Source of the DNA: Saprospiraceae bacterium
GTDB lineage: Bacteria > Bacteroidota > Bacteroidia > Chitinophagales > Saprospiraceae
Assembly: GCA_016719615.1 (NCBI GenBank)
Contig: JADJYQ010000006.1
Location: forward strand, 186,001 to 250,000
Length of the DNA stretch: 64,000 nucleotides
Direction of reading: 5' to 3'
A program made the translations under genes and the position numbers. A model generated the notes under the pieces. It was not told where the DNA came from. It saw only the letters and a list, made by a program, of their open reading frames with translations, and did no database searches. Below are positions 35,078-45,634 of this stretch, in pieces. Position 1 is the stretch's first letter. Each line of letters begins with the position of its first letter.

Positions 35078-35734
35078 ATGGACATCATGCAATTGTTACA
35101 AAGTCAGGTAAACAATCAACTTATCGGACAAATTAGCCAGCAAATTGGAGCATCCGAGGAGCAGACAAATACTGCCACAAATGGCATTTTTACGGCCTTG
35201 GTGGGGGGATTGGCAAATAATACAGCTTCCGGGGACGGATTAAATTCTCTATTGAGCGCCTTGGATAGAGATCACGACGGAAGTTCGCTAGATGACATTA
35301 TGGGTTTTGTTGGAGGTATGATTTCCGGTACTGCTACCGGCAACCAAAGTAATGGTATGGGAATCTTAGGTCATATCCTTGGGAACAAACAAGAAGCAGT
35401 AGCCGAAAATATAAGCCAGAAGTCAGGTTTGGATATGTCGCAAATTATGAAACTCATGCCAATACTTGCACCTATTGTAATGTCTGTACTTGGAAAATTA
35501 TTGCGATCCAATAACAATGAGCCCGAACAAGTTAGCCAGAATGCAGGCGGAGCACAAGGTATAGATTTGGCAAGCATTCTCATGGGTACTGCTAAATCGG
35601 CTCAGGGTGGTGCCTTTGGTGATTTATTAGGAAATGTAATTGGCGGCGTCTTGAGTGGTGGATCTTCTCATCAACCACAAAATACAGGTGGGGGACTTTT
35701 GGGAAAACTTTTGTCTACCGTTTTTAAGAGATAA
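35078..35734 (+). CDS. DUF937 domain-containing protein
   Basis: 218 residues. The first 130 residues (MDIMQLLQSQVNNQLIGQIS, then NGIFTALVGGLANN, DRDHDGSSLDDIMG and MKLMPILAPIVMSVLGKL) match the DUF937 pattern of repeated short amphipathic helices; the rest is Gly/Ser/Gln-rich (GGVLSGGSSHQPQNTGGGLL). No signal peptide. Family members (YidB-like) are small helical proteins of uncertain function. Convergent with the TPR gene three bases away. Confidence 0.85.
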   Translation: MDIMQLLQSQVNNQLIGQISQQIGASEEQTNTATNGIFTALVGGLANNTASGDGLNSLLSALDRDHDGSSLDDIMGFVGGMISGTATGNQSNGMGILGHILGNKQEAVAENISQKSGLDMSQIMKLMPILAPIVMSVLGKLLRSNNNEPEQVSQNAGGAQGIDLASILMGTAKSAQGGAFGDLLGNVIGGVLSGGSSHQPQNTGGGLLGKLLSTVFKR

Positions 35735-35737
35735 TAT

Positions 35738-37534
35738 TTATTGCAATTTATCGCCCCGCAATTGTCTGTAACGCTTGCGTGCTTCAACAGCTAAAACGCT
35801 GTTGCTAAAATCGATGAATAATTTTTCGTAAAGTTCTTTTGCTTTATCGCTGTTTTTGAGTTGATAGTCATATATTTTGGCCATCTCCCATAAAGCATTA
35901 TCAGCTCTGATTTCGTCCGGATGTTTTTCAAGAATCAGCCTGTATTTTTCTAAAGCCTCATCTGTTCGCAATTGTTGTTGAAAAATTTTTGCCTGCAAAT
36001 ACCAGACATCATCTTCCAAAAAAAGAATTTCTGGATCCGTAAATGGGATTTCTGCAAGTATCAATAGTGCAGAATCATATTGATTTTGAAATAATTTTAA
36101 TTCTGCAGCTGCGTATTGTAACAAAGAAACTCCGGTAGTATCCTGATTCAGATTGTCCAAAATAAATACAGACAAATCGATGGCATCATTTGAAATCAAT
36201 CTGCTGGTTGCTGTTTTAAGAATATCAAATTGTTCCTGTGCCCATTGAAAATCTCCGGCGAAGTAAGATAATCTGGCATTTTTATAACGCGCCAATTCAC
36301 CCAACTCATCTTCTTTAAAATCCTTATCCACCTGTGAATATAATAAAGTTGCTTCCCAGCGTTCACCTCTTATCAAGTAATAATCAGCGAGGTCCAATTT
36401 AGCCCGCGAGCGAATATGGTTATCGATATATGGAACCTTAATCAACTCCTCGAGCAATTGAATAGCCTCCGGTATTTTTCCTAAATACCTGGCTTCCAAT
36501 TCTGCAAATTCTATGATAAGCGGAGCTGAAAGATAATTCCTTCCAAAATCAGCAAGATATTTTTGATAATCAATTTCAAGTTTCACTAAATCTGATGGAA
36601 CATAGTCCTTCTTCTCAACTATTAAATTTCTCCTGGAAACAAGTAATTGACGGCAAGATTCATGGTAAAAGGATCCCGACGGCCCTTTGTCTCTTACAAA
36701 AGAAAATCCCTCAATTGCAGTGTGATAATCATTATCAAAATAGCTGGTCATCGCCAACTGGTAAACGCGACTTCCGTTTTCATTCAGCTGTCGATCCAGC
36801 GCTTTTGCTTGTCTTAAAGCGCCTGAATAATCTTTTAATTGAACAAAAGACCACATGAGCAACTCCGGATATTCAAGAATATCTGGTTTTGATTCGATGC
36901 GCTCATACAATTGTGCTTGCAACTCGCGGTATTGGTCTTCAGAAAAATAGGCAACAATCAGGCTTTGCACATTTGCCAGCTGGACTGATTTTTCCTCGAG
37001 ACCATTCAAATAATATAGGACCATTCTTGAAAAATCACCTTTTTTACGATAGAGCTCTGCCAGATTATAGGTAAACCGCGTAGGAGGTTTTATAATTTTT
37101 TCACCCTGTTCATAGACTTTGATTGCCAAATCATATCTCGTTAATTGAATAAAAGCGTTGCCGAGCTTATAAACGCCCATAACATCTGCAGGCGTTTTTT
37201 CAACTGCTTGCTCAAACTGTTGTTCTGCCTTTTTCGCTTGATCCATTAATGTCAATAAATTGCCGTAGTATATATGGTAAATGGCTTCCTTTGGCTTTTT
37301 GCGCATTTCCTTTTTAAGAATTTCTTCTCCAGCATTATATTGCTTCAGTGCGAGAATACATTCAAAATATTTTTCAAAAAATCCCGGATTTGCTGGGTTT
37401 TTTAACATCAACTCCTGATAAAGACTCGAAGCTTTTTCAAATTCACCATTGTTAAAGTATTCCTGCGCTAAACGAGGATCCTGGGCCTTTAAGCCGGACA
37501 ATAAGAATAGCAGCGGTAACATTATATACTTCAT
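35738..37534 (-). CDS. Secreted TPR-repeat protein
   Basis: 598 residues with a signal peptide (ends near GLKAQ) followed by TPR-type helical pairs along the whole length (for example AQEYFNNGEFEKASSLYQEL, AIYHIYYGNLLTLMDQAKKAE, YRKKGDFSRMVLYYLNGLE and ALWEMAKIYDYQLKNSDKAK). It is probably a periplasmic scaffold; the partner is unknown. It resembles tetratricopeptide proteins common near envelope and T9SS genes in Bacteroidota, but nothing ties it to a particular complex. Confidence 0.8.
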   Translation of the reverse strand: MKYIMLPLLFLLSGLKAQDPRLAQEYFNNGEFEKASSLYQELMLKNPANPGFFEKYFECILALKQYNAGEEILKKEMRKKPKEAIYHIYYGNLLTLMDQAKKAEQQFEQAVEKTPADVMGVYKLGNAFIQLTRYDLAIKVYEQGEKIIKPPTRFTYNLAELYRKKGDFSRMVLYYLNGLEEKSVQLANVQSLIVAYFSEDQYRELQAQLYERIESKPDILEYPELLMWSFVQLKDYSGALRQAKALDRQLNENGSRVYQLAMTSYFDNDYHTAIEGFSFVRDKGPSGSFYHESCRQLLVSRRNLIVEKKDYVPSDLVKLEIDYQKYLADFGRNYLSAPLIIEFAELEARYLGKIPEAIQLLEELIKVPYIDNHIRSRAKLDLADYYLIRGERWEATLLYSQVDKDFKEDELGELARYKNARLSYFAGDFQWAQEQFDILKTATSRLISNDAIDLSVFILDNLNQDTTGVSLLQYAAAELKLFQNQYDSALLILAEIPFTDPEILFLEDDVWYLQAKIFQQQLRTDEALEKYRLILEKHPDEIRADNALWEMAKIYDYQLKNSDKAKELYEKLFIDFSNSVLAVEARKRYRQLRGDKLQ

Positions 37535-37683
37535 AAGATGATCTCCAAAGGAATTTATAACGAAAACAAAAGCAAAGTTAGCTTGTTCAAACTATTAAAT
37601 TTTAAGAAAGCGCGATCTGTGACCGAAAACGCTTCCAATTCAAAGGTAATGTGGCTGGCGAATGATTGTCGGATGATATTATT

Positions 37684-37699
37684 ACTAACATTCGTTAGT
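37684..37699 (+). repeat. ACTAAC-N4-GTTAGT dyad directly after the ALDH stop codon
   Basis: Reads ACTAACATTCGTTAGT, flanked by T and A to give an 18-base dyad. It begins within two bases of the stop codon of the minus-strand aldehyde dehydrogenase gene. No other hairpin was seen in the remaining 150-base gap. Confidence 0.85.
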
Positions 37700-37700
37700 A

Positions 37701-39227
37701 TTATAGTGTAAACCGGATTCCCTGAGCAAGGGGTAATTCTGAAGAGTAATTGATCGTATTTGTCTGTCTGCGCATATATGCTTTCCATGCATCGGAGCCA
37801 CTTTCTCTTCCGCCTCCGGTTTCTTTTTCACCTCCAAAAGCACCTCCAATTTCTGCACCGCTGGTTCCAATATTCACATTCGCGATCCCACAATCAGATC
37901 CAAAATGAGATAAAAATAATTCTGATTCTTTTAGATTTTGTGTCATCATGGAAGACGATAAACCCTGAGGAACTTCGTTTTGGATGGCTATGGCCTCTTC
38001 CAGTGTCTGGTATTGGATCAGATATAATATAGGCGCGAAAGTTTCGTGGTGAACAATACTAGACTGATGATTGATTTCTGCAATACAAGGTTTAACATAA
38101 CATCCGCTGTTGAATTCCTGACCTTGCAGCACCTCTCCGGGCACCGCAAATTTTCCACCTTGTTTTTCGATTTCATCGAGTGTGCTTACATAATTTTTGA
38201 CGGCAAGTTCATCAATAAGTGGACCGACATGATTTTCCGGATTCAAAGGATTTCCAATTTTTAACTGTTTGTAAGCATGGATTAATTTCTCCTTTACAAG
38301 ATCATATATACTTTCATGTACAATTAATCTGCGGGTGGTTGTGCATCGCTGTCCGGCCGTACCAACTGCCCCGAATACAACTGCTGTTAATACCAAATTA
38401 AGATCAGCACTTGGACAAACAATAATTGCATTATTGCCTCCCAATTCTAAAATACTTTTACCTAATCTTGCTCCTACAGCTGCCCCCACCGCTTTTCCCA
38501 TACGGACGGATCCGGTAGCTGAAACTAATGAAATTTTTTGGTCATGACTCATCCATTCACCTACCTGATAATCTCCATTGACAATACAGGAAACTCCATC
38601 CGGAATACCATTTTTGTTGAAAACATCCTGAATGATATGTTGGCAGGCAATACTGCATAAAGGCGTTTTTTCAGAAGGTTTCCAAATGACTACATTCCCA
38701 CAGACCCAAGCCAGTGCAGAATTCCAGGACCATACCGCCACCGGAAAGTTGAATGCAGAAATGACTCCTACTATACCTAAGGGATGCCATTGCTCATACA
38801 TTCTGTGCAAAGGTCTTTCAGAGTGCATACTTAAACCATAAAGTTGCCGGGAAAGTCCAGTAGCAAAATAGCAGATATCTATCATTTCCTGAACCTCGCC
38901 TAATCCCTCCTGTAAACTTTTTCCCATTTCATAAGAGACCAGTTGTCCAAGTTCAGTTTTATACAACTGCAATGCATCTCCAAATTGGCGAATGATTTCA
39001 CCGCGCCGAGGTGCTGGAATGGTCTGCCAAACTAACTGGGACTTGCTTGCTTTATCTACGATGGCATCATATTGTGTTTTGTTTGTAATCCCTACCATTC
39101 CAATAATTTGTCCATTGACCGGAGAGATTGAGGTCAAATAATTTTCTGCAGGAAAAGAAAACGAGCCACACCAACTACCTTCATTTCTTGATTGTAGCTG
39201 GAGCTTACTTAAAAAACTTAAATCCAT
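37701..39227 (-). CDS. ALDH7-family (antiquitin-like) aldehyde dehydrogenase
   Basis: 508 residues. The family-7 signature is strong: SERPLHRMYEQWHPLGIVGV, AFNFPVAVWSWNSALAWVCG, catalytic Glu in LELGGNNAII, catalytic Cys in GTAGQRCTTTRRL, and the C-terminal FGGEKETGGGRESGSDAW...YMRRQTNTINYS. ALDH7 enzymes oxidise alpha-aminoadipate semialdehyde (piperideine-6-carboxylate) with NAD+ in lysine breakdown, so that substrate is likely. It begins two bases after the stop of the M14 peptidase gene on the same strand. The dyad repeat follows the stop immediately. Confidence 0.93.
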   Translation of the reverse strand: MDLSFLSKLQLQSRNEGSWCGSFSFPAENYLTSISPVNGQIIGMVGITNKTQYDAIVDKASKSQLVWQTIPAPRRGEIIRQFGDALQLYKTELGQLVSYEMGKSLQEGLGEVQEMIDICYFATGLSRQLYGLSMHSERPLHRMYEQWHPLGIVGVISAFNFPVAVWSWNSALAWVCGNVVIWKPSEKTPLCSIACQHIIQDVFNKNGIPDGVSCIVNGDYQVGEWMSHDQKISLVSATGSVRMGKAVGAAVGARLGKSILELGGNNAIIVCPSADLNLVLTAVVFGAVGTAGQRCTTTRRLIVHESIYDLVKEKLIHAYKQLKIGNPLNPENHVGPLIDELAVKNYVSTLDEIEKQGGKFAVPGEVLQGQEFNSGCYVKPCIAEINHQSSIVHHETFAPILYLIQYQTLEEAIAIQNEVPQGLSSSMMTQNLKESELFLSHFGSDCGIANVNIGTSGAEIGGAFGGEKETGGGRESGSDAWKAYMRRQTNTINYSSELPLAQGIRFTL

Positions 39228-39229
39228 GA

Positions 39230-41559
39230 TCAGTGTATTACGAGCTTATGTTGTTTCAGGATTCCGTTTTTAGGAATGACTGACAAGACATAAATTCCGG
39301 CTTTAAAATCTGCAACATTAAATACAGCTTTTCCTTTTTCTATGTTAGGAAAAAGTTGTGTAGTCTGGCCGGAAGTATTTGTTAAAATAAAAATTGCATG
39401 TTCAAGTTCTGCTTCATCATTTAAGCGCAAATTAAAGTGTCCCTGATTGGGTTGCGGAAAAATGTTGAGCGTCCATTTTCCTTCAAGGTCTGTCCCTTGT
39501 GTTGCGATGTTTGTGAAAATTTCAAAATCATCTAAATAAATGCCATCGTTAGATGTTAAATTTTGCCCTGCCGACATATAACATTGCAAATAGATTTGTT
39601 TGCCCACATATTCATTCAGGTCAATCCATTCAGAAACCCAATTGTTTTGAACACCACAATAAACGGGTTCATCAAAAGCTTGCGACAAAGTTCCGTTGAC
39701 CGTGTAATAGCCACAAAGTGCTTTAAAATCCTGGCCATTTTCGGAAATTTTAATTTGAGCAAAATCTGTTTCATAATCCATTTGCCATTTTCCATTAAAA
39801 CGCAGATATGCATATTGTGCATTTGTCAGATCAATCGCATTCGTATATTGTTGTATTTTCAAAATATTTGGATCCATGGGTCCATTTGGACTATCGGTCA
39901 ATGAATGAGGTGCAGTTACAAAAGCCTCTGTTGTAAGATTCCAGGCCTTATCACCCTTATGAAACCAGTTATTTTGATTCTCAAAATTTTCAAACCAATT
40001 AGCGGATCCAATATATATTTTTCGTTTGTTGATGGTTTCTGTAAAAAAATCTGTGGTCAATTTAATCGAAAAATTCAGAGAATCTCCGCGCTTAGGCAAG
40101 GATTCTAAAACATAGGCTACTTTACGGTTAGTGGTTTCGCCGGGGCCTATTAAAAATGTCAAATCATTTTCAAGGAATCGAAGACCAGGCTGAGTGGAAC
40201 TTAAATGAACAAGAATATTACTTTGTTGAACACCTGTGCGAAAGATTTCCAAATCGAGATACGCAGTATCCTTAGAAACGGAAACAGAACTTGTTTCAGA
40301 AATATGTGCTGCGCTACCGGCATTCCAAGCTGCCATAAAATTCATGTACTGAACAGAATGGTTTATTTCATAAATGTCTTTCCGGTTTGGCCAAAAAGCA
40401 TAACCTACTTCAGGAGTGAATGCAAATATTTTATTTTTTGTGTTGCGTTCTCCATACATCCAATCATCTGAAACGCCATTCACAGAATAATTCAATGTTT
40501 CGTTGGAAGTACCTACCTGAAATTTATTATACCGCGTCATATCATAGGCCATCCTATAATAAAGTAAAGAATCTTCCGTAGCCTGATTCAAATAACCCCA
40601 TGGAATGATAAGTAAGTCACCATGACTATGATAGTTAAGTGCTATTGAAATATGATGATTTTCACAGAAATGCTTAATGGCTTGGGTTTCTATTTCTGAA
40701 AAAGCAAGTTCCCCCCTAAAAACATCGGAAGTTCCTGCCGGACTAGAACCGGAATTATTATAAGCCCAGCCATAGCCATAATTTCTATTCAGGTCTGTAC
40801 CTACATCATCTAAATTTGGATTTCTATTCTTACGCCAAAACCCACCTCCGCCTGGGGCAATATTTTCATTATATAAATATCCGTCTGGATTTATACAGGG
40901 TATAAAAAATAATTCGCGTTGGTTCACCAGATTGCGAATCTGGGCATCCGATTATAGTTTTCAAGAATATACCACATAAAATAGAGCATCTGGGTCATTC
41001 CGGCCGGCTCTCTGGCATGATGGAGGGCTGTATATAATACTTCTGGTTCGTCTTCATCCAAGTAAGGATTATCTGAAATTTTTACGGAATAAATTCGGTT
41101 TCCTTCGAAAGTTCTGAAATCTCCAATGATTTGTTTAACGGTGATAAGATTTGGATAAAGAGCCTCCATCAATTCAAGCGATTCGTAAATCTCACTCAAG
41201 GTTGGAAATCCATTCATAGATCCATAAGGATAGTTGGTGGGTAAAACATATTCGGGTTCTGTTATGTCTTCATCGCCACATTGATTGGGAGCAGAACGAG
41301 TGTTAAGGGTATGATAATGGGATTTTTCAATTTTAAATCCGGCTTTTTGAATCTTGGCCAATTCTTCCTCTGTGAAATCACCGGAAAAGGATTCCCCCGG
41401 ATGATAATGACCATGATCAAATGCAATTCCGGTAGAAAGTAAATCGGAAAGTGGTTTACCTTCAAGTAATACCGAAGCTGCCTGCCATTTGGATTGAGCA
41501 GAGAGGTCGGACCATAAATTAAAAATCAGAACCAGAACAGGAACTAAACAAAAACGCAT
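39230..41559 (-). CDS. M14 zinc carboxypeptidase with T9SS sorting domain, broken by an apparent one-base frameshift
   Basis: A signal peptide (ends near DLSAQ) and short propeptide precede the M14 domain. Zinc ligands are in LHHAREPAG (HxxE) and NYHSHGDLL (His), with DLNRNYGYGW and the catalytic Glu in FTPEVGYAF. After the peptidase come beta domains and a type A sorting domain (NIFPQPNQGHFNLRL). The frame breaks near 40941-40960: one frame ends ENYNRMPRFAIW, while inserting one base (GG to GGG near 40948) gives a continuous DAQIRNLVNQRELFFIP. Intact length would be about 775 residues. The conserved sequence on both sides argues for a recent lesion or a sequencing error. It is an extracellular carboxypeptidase for peptides. 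Confidence 0.88.
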
Positions 41560-41608
41560 ATTTTCTTACTTTGCGACGTGCAAAACTATAAAAAAATAAG
41601 CAAATTTG

Positions 41609-42211
41609 GTGGTGAAACTCGAAACATATTATAAAAATATTTTATATGAAGTGGGCTGCGACGAAGCAGGTAGAGGTTGTATGGCAGGTCCGGTTTTTGC
41701 TGCTGCCGTCATGTTGGACCCAGAAAAGCCTATTAAAGGTATAAACGACAGCAAAAAATTAAATGCGCCTACACGTTTAGCGCTTGCATCGGAAATCAAA
41801 GAAAAGGCTGTCTGTTGGTCTGTCATTCAAGTCAGCGCCGATGTCATTGATGCAACCAATATTCTGAGAGCCTCTTTAAAAGCAATGGCTGAAGCGGTGC
41901 ATAAATTAGATAAAGAGCCAAGTTGCGTACTTGTTGACGGCCATATAAAACTCCCCGATTTGCCTTACGAACAATATTGTTTTGTAAAAGGCGATGGAAA
42001 ATATCAGAGTATTGCCGCCGCTTCCATTTTGGCCAAAACATCCCGTGATCTGTACATGGAAGAAATCCATACAGAGTTCCCTGAGTATCTTTGGAATCAA
42101 AATAAAGGTTATCCCACGATTGCTCACCGAATCGCTATAGAACAATTCGGTTTATGCAAATATCATCGCAAAACATTCCAATTTAAAATTCATGAAAATC
42201 CAAAGCACTGA
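41609..42211 (+). CDS. rnhB: Ribonuclease HII
   Basis: About 200 residues. The catalytic motif DEAGRGCMAGPV is near the N-terminus, followed by DSKKLNAPTR, VDGHIKLPD, VKGDGKYQSIAAASILAKTSRD and NKGYPTIAHRIAIEQFG, all typical of RnhB. It removes RNA from RNA/DNA hybrids and single misincorporated ribonucleotides. There is no ATG start; TTG 41606, GTG 41609 and GTG 41612 are in tandem, and the true choice is uncertain. The stop overlaps the next start as TGATG. Confidence 0.95.
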   Translation: MVKLETYYKNILYEVGCDEAGRGCMAGPVFAAAVMLDPEKPIKGINDSKKLNAPTRLALASEIKEKAVCWSVIQVSADVIDATNILRASLKAMAEAVHKLDKEPSCVLVDGHIKLPDLPYEQYCFVKGDGKYQSIAAASILAKTSRDLYMEEIHTEFPEYLWNQNKGYPTIAHRIAIEQFGLCKYHRKTFQFKIHENPKH

Positions 42212-42735
42212 TGATTAAAACCAAAACTTATCAGGTCTTCGCTTTTCCGGTGGAAGATTTAAGCATCGCCCGATATTTAGCAGCAAGGGAAGCAGATTAC
42301 ATTGGAATTCCGATAGACGCTGAGAATCTTCAGAAATCGCAAACTTTAATATTTCAATTAAGAGAATGGCTGGCAGGACCCAAACTCATTGGTATTCTGA
42401 ATACTGCTTTTAATGTTTCCGGCTTGGAAGCACTTGATGGATATTATCATACTGAACAGCTAGTCTTTTATCTAGGCCAAGCAGAATTGAATCCTTTAAA
42501 TTCAGGTGAGACTCCGTTTTTAGAAAACAAATATTTTCATATACTGGATAAACAAGGCCATTCAATGGAAGTGCAAAACGCTTTTTTGGAAATGGATTTA
42601 TCAGATGCACCGACAAGAAACAATAAATATATTGGATTTGTCATTCATCCCGGTTTTGAAAGACAAACCGGAATCTGTGATTTTGATTTACTCGACCAAT
42701 GGTTTGACAAATTAGATGCTATTCAATTTGCTTAA
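42211..42735 (+). CDS. Conserved-looking protein of unknown function, coupled to rnhB
   Basis: 174 residues, not recognised. No signal peptide or membrane segment. The alternation of strands and helices (YQVFAFPVEDLSIARYLAA, EADYIGIPIDAENL, PKLIGILNTAF) suggests an alpha/beta, perhaps barrel-like cytoplasmic protein. The ATG overlaps the rnhB stop by one base (TGATG), so its translation is probably coupled to rnhB. Confidence 0.7.
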   Translation: MIKTKTYQVFAFPVEDLSIARYLAAREADYIGIPIDAENLQKSQTLIFQLREWLAGPKLIGILNTAFNVSGLEALDGYYHTEQLVFYLGQAELNPLNSGETPFLENKYFHILDKQGHSMEVQNAFLEMDLSDAPTRNNKYIGFVIHPGFERQTGICDFDLLDQWFDKLDAIQFA

Positions 42736-42802
42736 AGTATCCTTCAAATTTGAAAACTATTAAATTTCATCCTTTATCTTTAGGCTTTCGTATACGGCAA
42801 TT

Positions 42803-43561
42803 ATGCAAAACAATTCTATAAAATATAATTTTACGGATTTCACGCTCAGTGCGTATGAAAAACTTCTCAAACTGGTAAAGTCTCATTATCCCATTGTGGA
42901 TTATAAAGAAGCCATAGGATCTGATCATTTTGCAGTTTGGCGGCACGATTTGGATATGTCCATCACATCTGCTTATCAGTTGGCCCAACTCGAACATAAG
43001 CATGGAATAAAAGCTCATTATTTTCTATTATTACATTCAGAATTTTATAACTTACTGGAAAAAAGCAATACCGAACTTGTTTTTAAGATACTTGATTTAG
43101 GTCACCACATACAATTACATTTTGATAGTTCATATTACCAAATAAATTCGGTAATGCAATTGGAAAAATGTTTGCAAAAAGAATCATTATTTCTGCAAAA
43201 TATTTTTGGGCAAGAAATTGATACCTTTTCATTTCACAATCCCTCGTCTTTTGATTTACAATGTGAAAATTCGCATTTTTCAGGATTGATAAATACATAC
43301 TCCGAATATTTTAAAACGCAAGTTGATTATTGTTCCGATTCAAATGGGTATTGGCGGCACAAAAGATTGGAAGAAGTGCTGGAAAGCCATAAACATAAGA
43401 GAATTCAGGTACTCACGCATCCAGAATGGTGGCAGGAAAAAGTTTATTCTCCTAAAGAAAAAGTCTGGAATTCAATTGAAGCGCGTGCGGAAGCCACTAA
43501 AAATTATTATAATGATTTATTAAAAAGGAATGGTAGAGAAAATATTGATTGGGATAATTAA
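42803..43561 (+). CDS. Polysaccharide deacetylase-like (NodB-fold) protein
   Basis: 252 residues. AVWRHDLDMSITSAYQLAQ resembles the first catalytic block of carbohydrate esterase 4-type enzymes in the bacterial WbmS-like deacetylase group, and GHHIQLHFDSS the metal-binding His block; later TFSFHNPSSFD and VLTHPEWWQE supply further His residues. No signal peptide, so cytoplasmic action on a nucleotide sugar or lipid-linked glycan is possible. The substrate is unknown. The gene may share a transcript with rnhB 67 bases upstream. Confidence 0.72.
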   Translation: MQNNSIKYNFTDFTLSAYEKLLKLVKSHYPIVDYKEAIGSDHFAVWRHDLDMSITSAYQLAQLEHKHGIKAHYFLLLHSEFYNLLEKSNTELVFKILDLGHHIQLHFDSSYYQINSVMQLEKCLQKESLFLQNIFGQEIDTFSFHNPSSFDLQCENSHFSGLINTYSEYFKTQVDYCSDSNGYWRHKRLEEVLESHKHKRIQVLTHPEWWQEKVYSPKEKVWNSIEARAEATKNYYNDLLKRNGRENIDWDN

Positions 43562-43743
43562 CTGCCAATCCTAAAAAGATGATACTAATTTACTTTTAGT
43601 CCTTTTATAGTTGCGAATGGAGCTTACTATTTTAATGATGCAATCATTCCAATTAATAAATTAAAAACAGGCTGCTCATTTAAATAAATATTTCTATAAA
43701 AAGCTTTAAGTTCACTCTCAATAAATTAAATTTTTTCAAAAAT

Positions 43744-44732
43744 TTGTGTTCATTCCAGAATTTATTAATTAGCCTGACGAGCTATTGCTTATTGTTTTTT
43801 GCATGCAACGGTACAAACAAAGCTTTGGACAAGGATGCAGATGTGAAAATCAATGATTCGCTTTACAGCTGGCAATTGGTTTTAAAGGAAGCAAAGTTTC
43901 GGAAATCCTATAATTTTCAAATGTTCGCACATAGGGATACTTTATATGTTATACATCCTGATGGTGCATTTGCATCTACAGATGGTAAAAACTGGACAAA
44001 TACCGGATTAACAGATATCATAGGAAATCAGGCCTTTTTGGATTACGTCTATTTCAACAATGCCATTTATGCATTAGGTAATTTTAAAGGGAATATAGAA
44101 CAATATCAAATGCGTCCACAAATTGCAAGGAGTCGGGATTTTAAGAGTTGGGAAATTTTAGCCATTAATAGCAATCTTCCAAAAAGGTTTTTTATCATCC
44201 ATTTGTGTTTCAAAATAAAATCTGGATTCTAGGTGGTTCAGATGAACATAAAAAATATGAGGATGTATGGAATAGTTCAGATGGTATTGTCTGGAATAAA
44301 GTTGCAGACAGTACAAATCTTGGTCGGCATGAAGGATCCTATTTTTTACATTTCAAGGACAAAATACTTAAGTTGGCGGAGGATGTATGGTCATCTTCAG
44401 ATGGATTGCATTGGACAAAGATTTGCGACACTATTGCAACGAATATTTATGGTTATTCTCCTCTTATTTTTGATCAACAGATTTGGCTCATCGGCTGTAG
44501 TAGATCCGGTAAATTTCATAGTGAAGTCTTGCACTCTAAGGATGGAATAAATTGGATTCAACAGAAAACAGAATGGTCGCCTCGGGGTGGGGCAGCTGTT
44601 TGTGTGTTCAAGAACAAAGTATTTATGACGGGTGGAAAATATGGCGGTCAAGATCCTAACAATTTGTTAGAAACTCAATTCATTTATAGCAATGACATCT
44701 GGTGCATGGAAAAATTGAGTGTTCGCCAATGA
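43744..44732 (+). pseudogene. Asp-box/kelch-like lipoprotein gene with an apparent frameshift
   Basis: The first frame has a lipoprotein signal (SYCLLFFACNG, Cys about 21) and repeats of the type FASTDGKNWTNTG. It ends after 162 codons. The second frame continues with FQNKIWILGGSDEHKKYEDV, NSSDGIVWNKV and SKDGINWIQQKTEW. Adding one A at the A5 run 44181-44185 (or changing the adjacent T6 run) joins the two into a propeller of about 329 residues, with no residue lost. The start is TTG at 43744; no ATG precedes the signal. The role is unknown; related proteins are often surface lipoproteins. Another apparent single-base loss. Confidence 0.7.
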
Positions 44733-44825
44733 TTTATGGTATCCTGAATAAAGGAGTGATCAAATTATGGAATGATCCTTTCCTTTGGTTGTACTTTTGA
44801 GTTTTAAAAATATGTTCACAAGCCG

Positions 44826-45508
44826 ATGAAAAATCTGCAAATCTTAAAATTTATTCCATTCTATATATTTTCTTGGTTGCCCTTTTGGGTCCTTTATTTA
44901 ATCTCGAATACATTTTACTTTATCATATTTTACTTGTTGCGTTATCGCAGAAAGGTCGTTTTTGAAAATTTGAAACGCGCTTTTCCGAATAAAACGAATA
45001 AAGAAATTCATTTTACAGCAAAAGAATTTTATAAGCACTTTTGCGATTTAATCCTCGAAACACTAAAGTTGGCCACGCTTTCAAAAGAAGAATTTAAACT
45101 TCGTTTTTACTATGCAAATCCAGAATTGCTTACCGCCTTTTTAAAACACGACAAAAGTATTACCATATATGCGGCACATCTCGGCAATTGGGAATGGTTG
45201 ATATCGCTTCCATTTCCAATATCCAAGCCAGTCTATGGCATATTAACCGGAATACTGCTTTCATTATCGGTACAGAAGCCATAGCACGCCGCAATAATAA
45301 TGCGGTATTTTTTCCAAAAATTCAAAAAACGACTCGTGGATATTACCGAGTAGAATTTGAATTATTATGGGATGGCGAGGAATCTATTCCGGAACATCAG
45401 ATTACAGAAAGATATGCCCGCGCCCTCGAACAGGCCATTGTTTCATATCCGGGGATATGGCTTTGGACTCACAGACGTTGGAAGCATAGCCATAAAGCCC
45501 CAAAATAA
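44826..45508 (+). pseudogene. LpxL-type lysophospholipid acyltransferase with internal deletion and frame change
   Basis: The first part (LPFWVLYLISNTFYFIIFYLL, VFENLKRAFPNKT and the acyltransferase HLGNWEW motif) and the last part (NTAFIIGTEAIARRNNNAVFF, GYYRVEFELLW, WLWTHRRWKH) are both good matches to the LpxL/HtrB family. The joined span encodes only about 227 residues where about 290 is usual, and the two parts are in different frames, meeting near 45225-45245. Roughly 60-70 residues that normally contain the substrate-binding middle are missing. Unlike the other broken genes here, adding a single base cannot repair it. Real deletion or misassembly are both possible. Confidence 0.75.
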
Positions 45509-45634
45509 GCTGTCGAACCGCTTATAAATGCAGATCTTATCATTTTTGTTAAAATTATATTAAATATTACGAAACACTTCGTAGATTTGGTCAATAATAA
45601 TCAAATTTGTTCATCAAATTTTAAAGATTTGACC

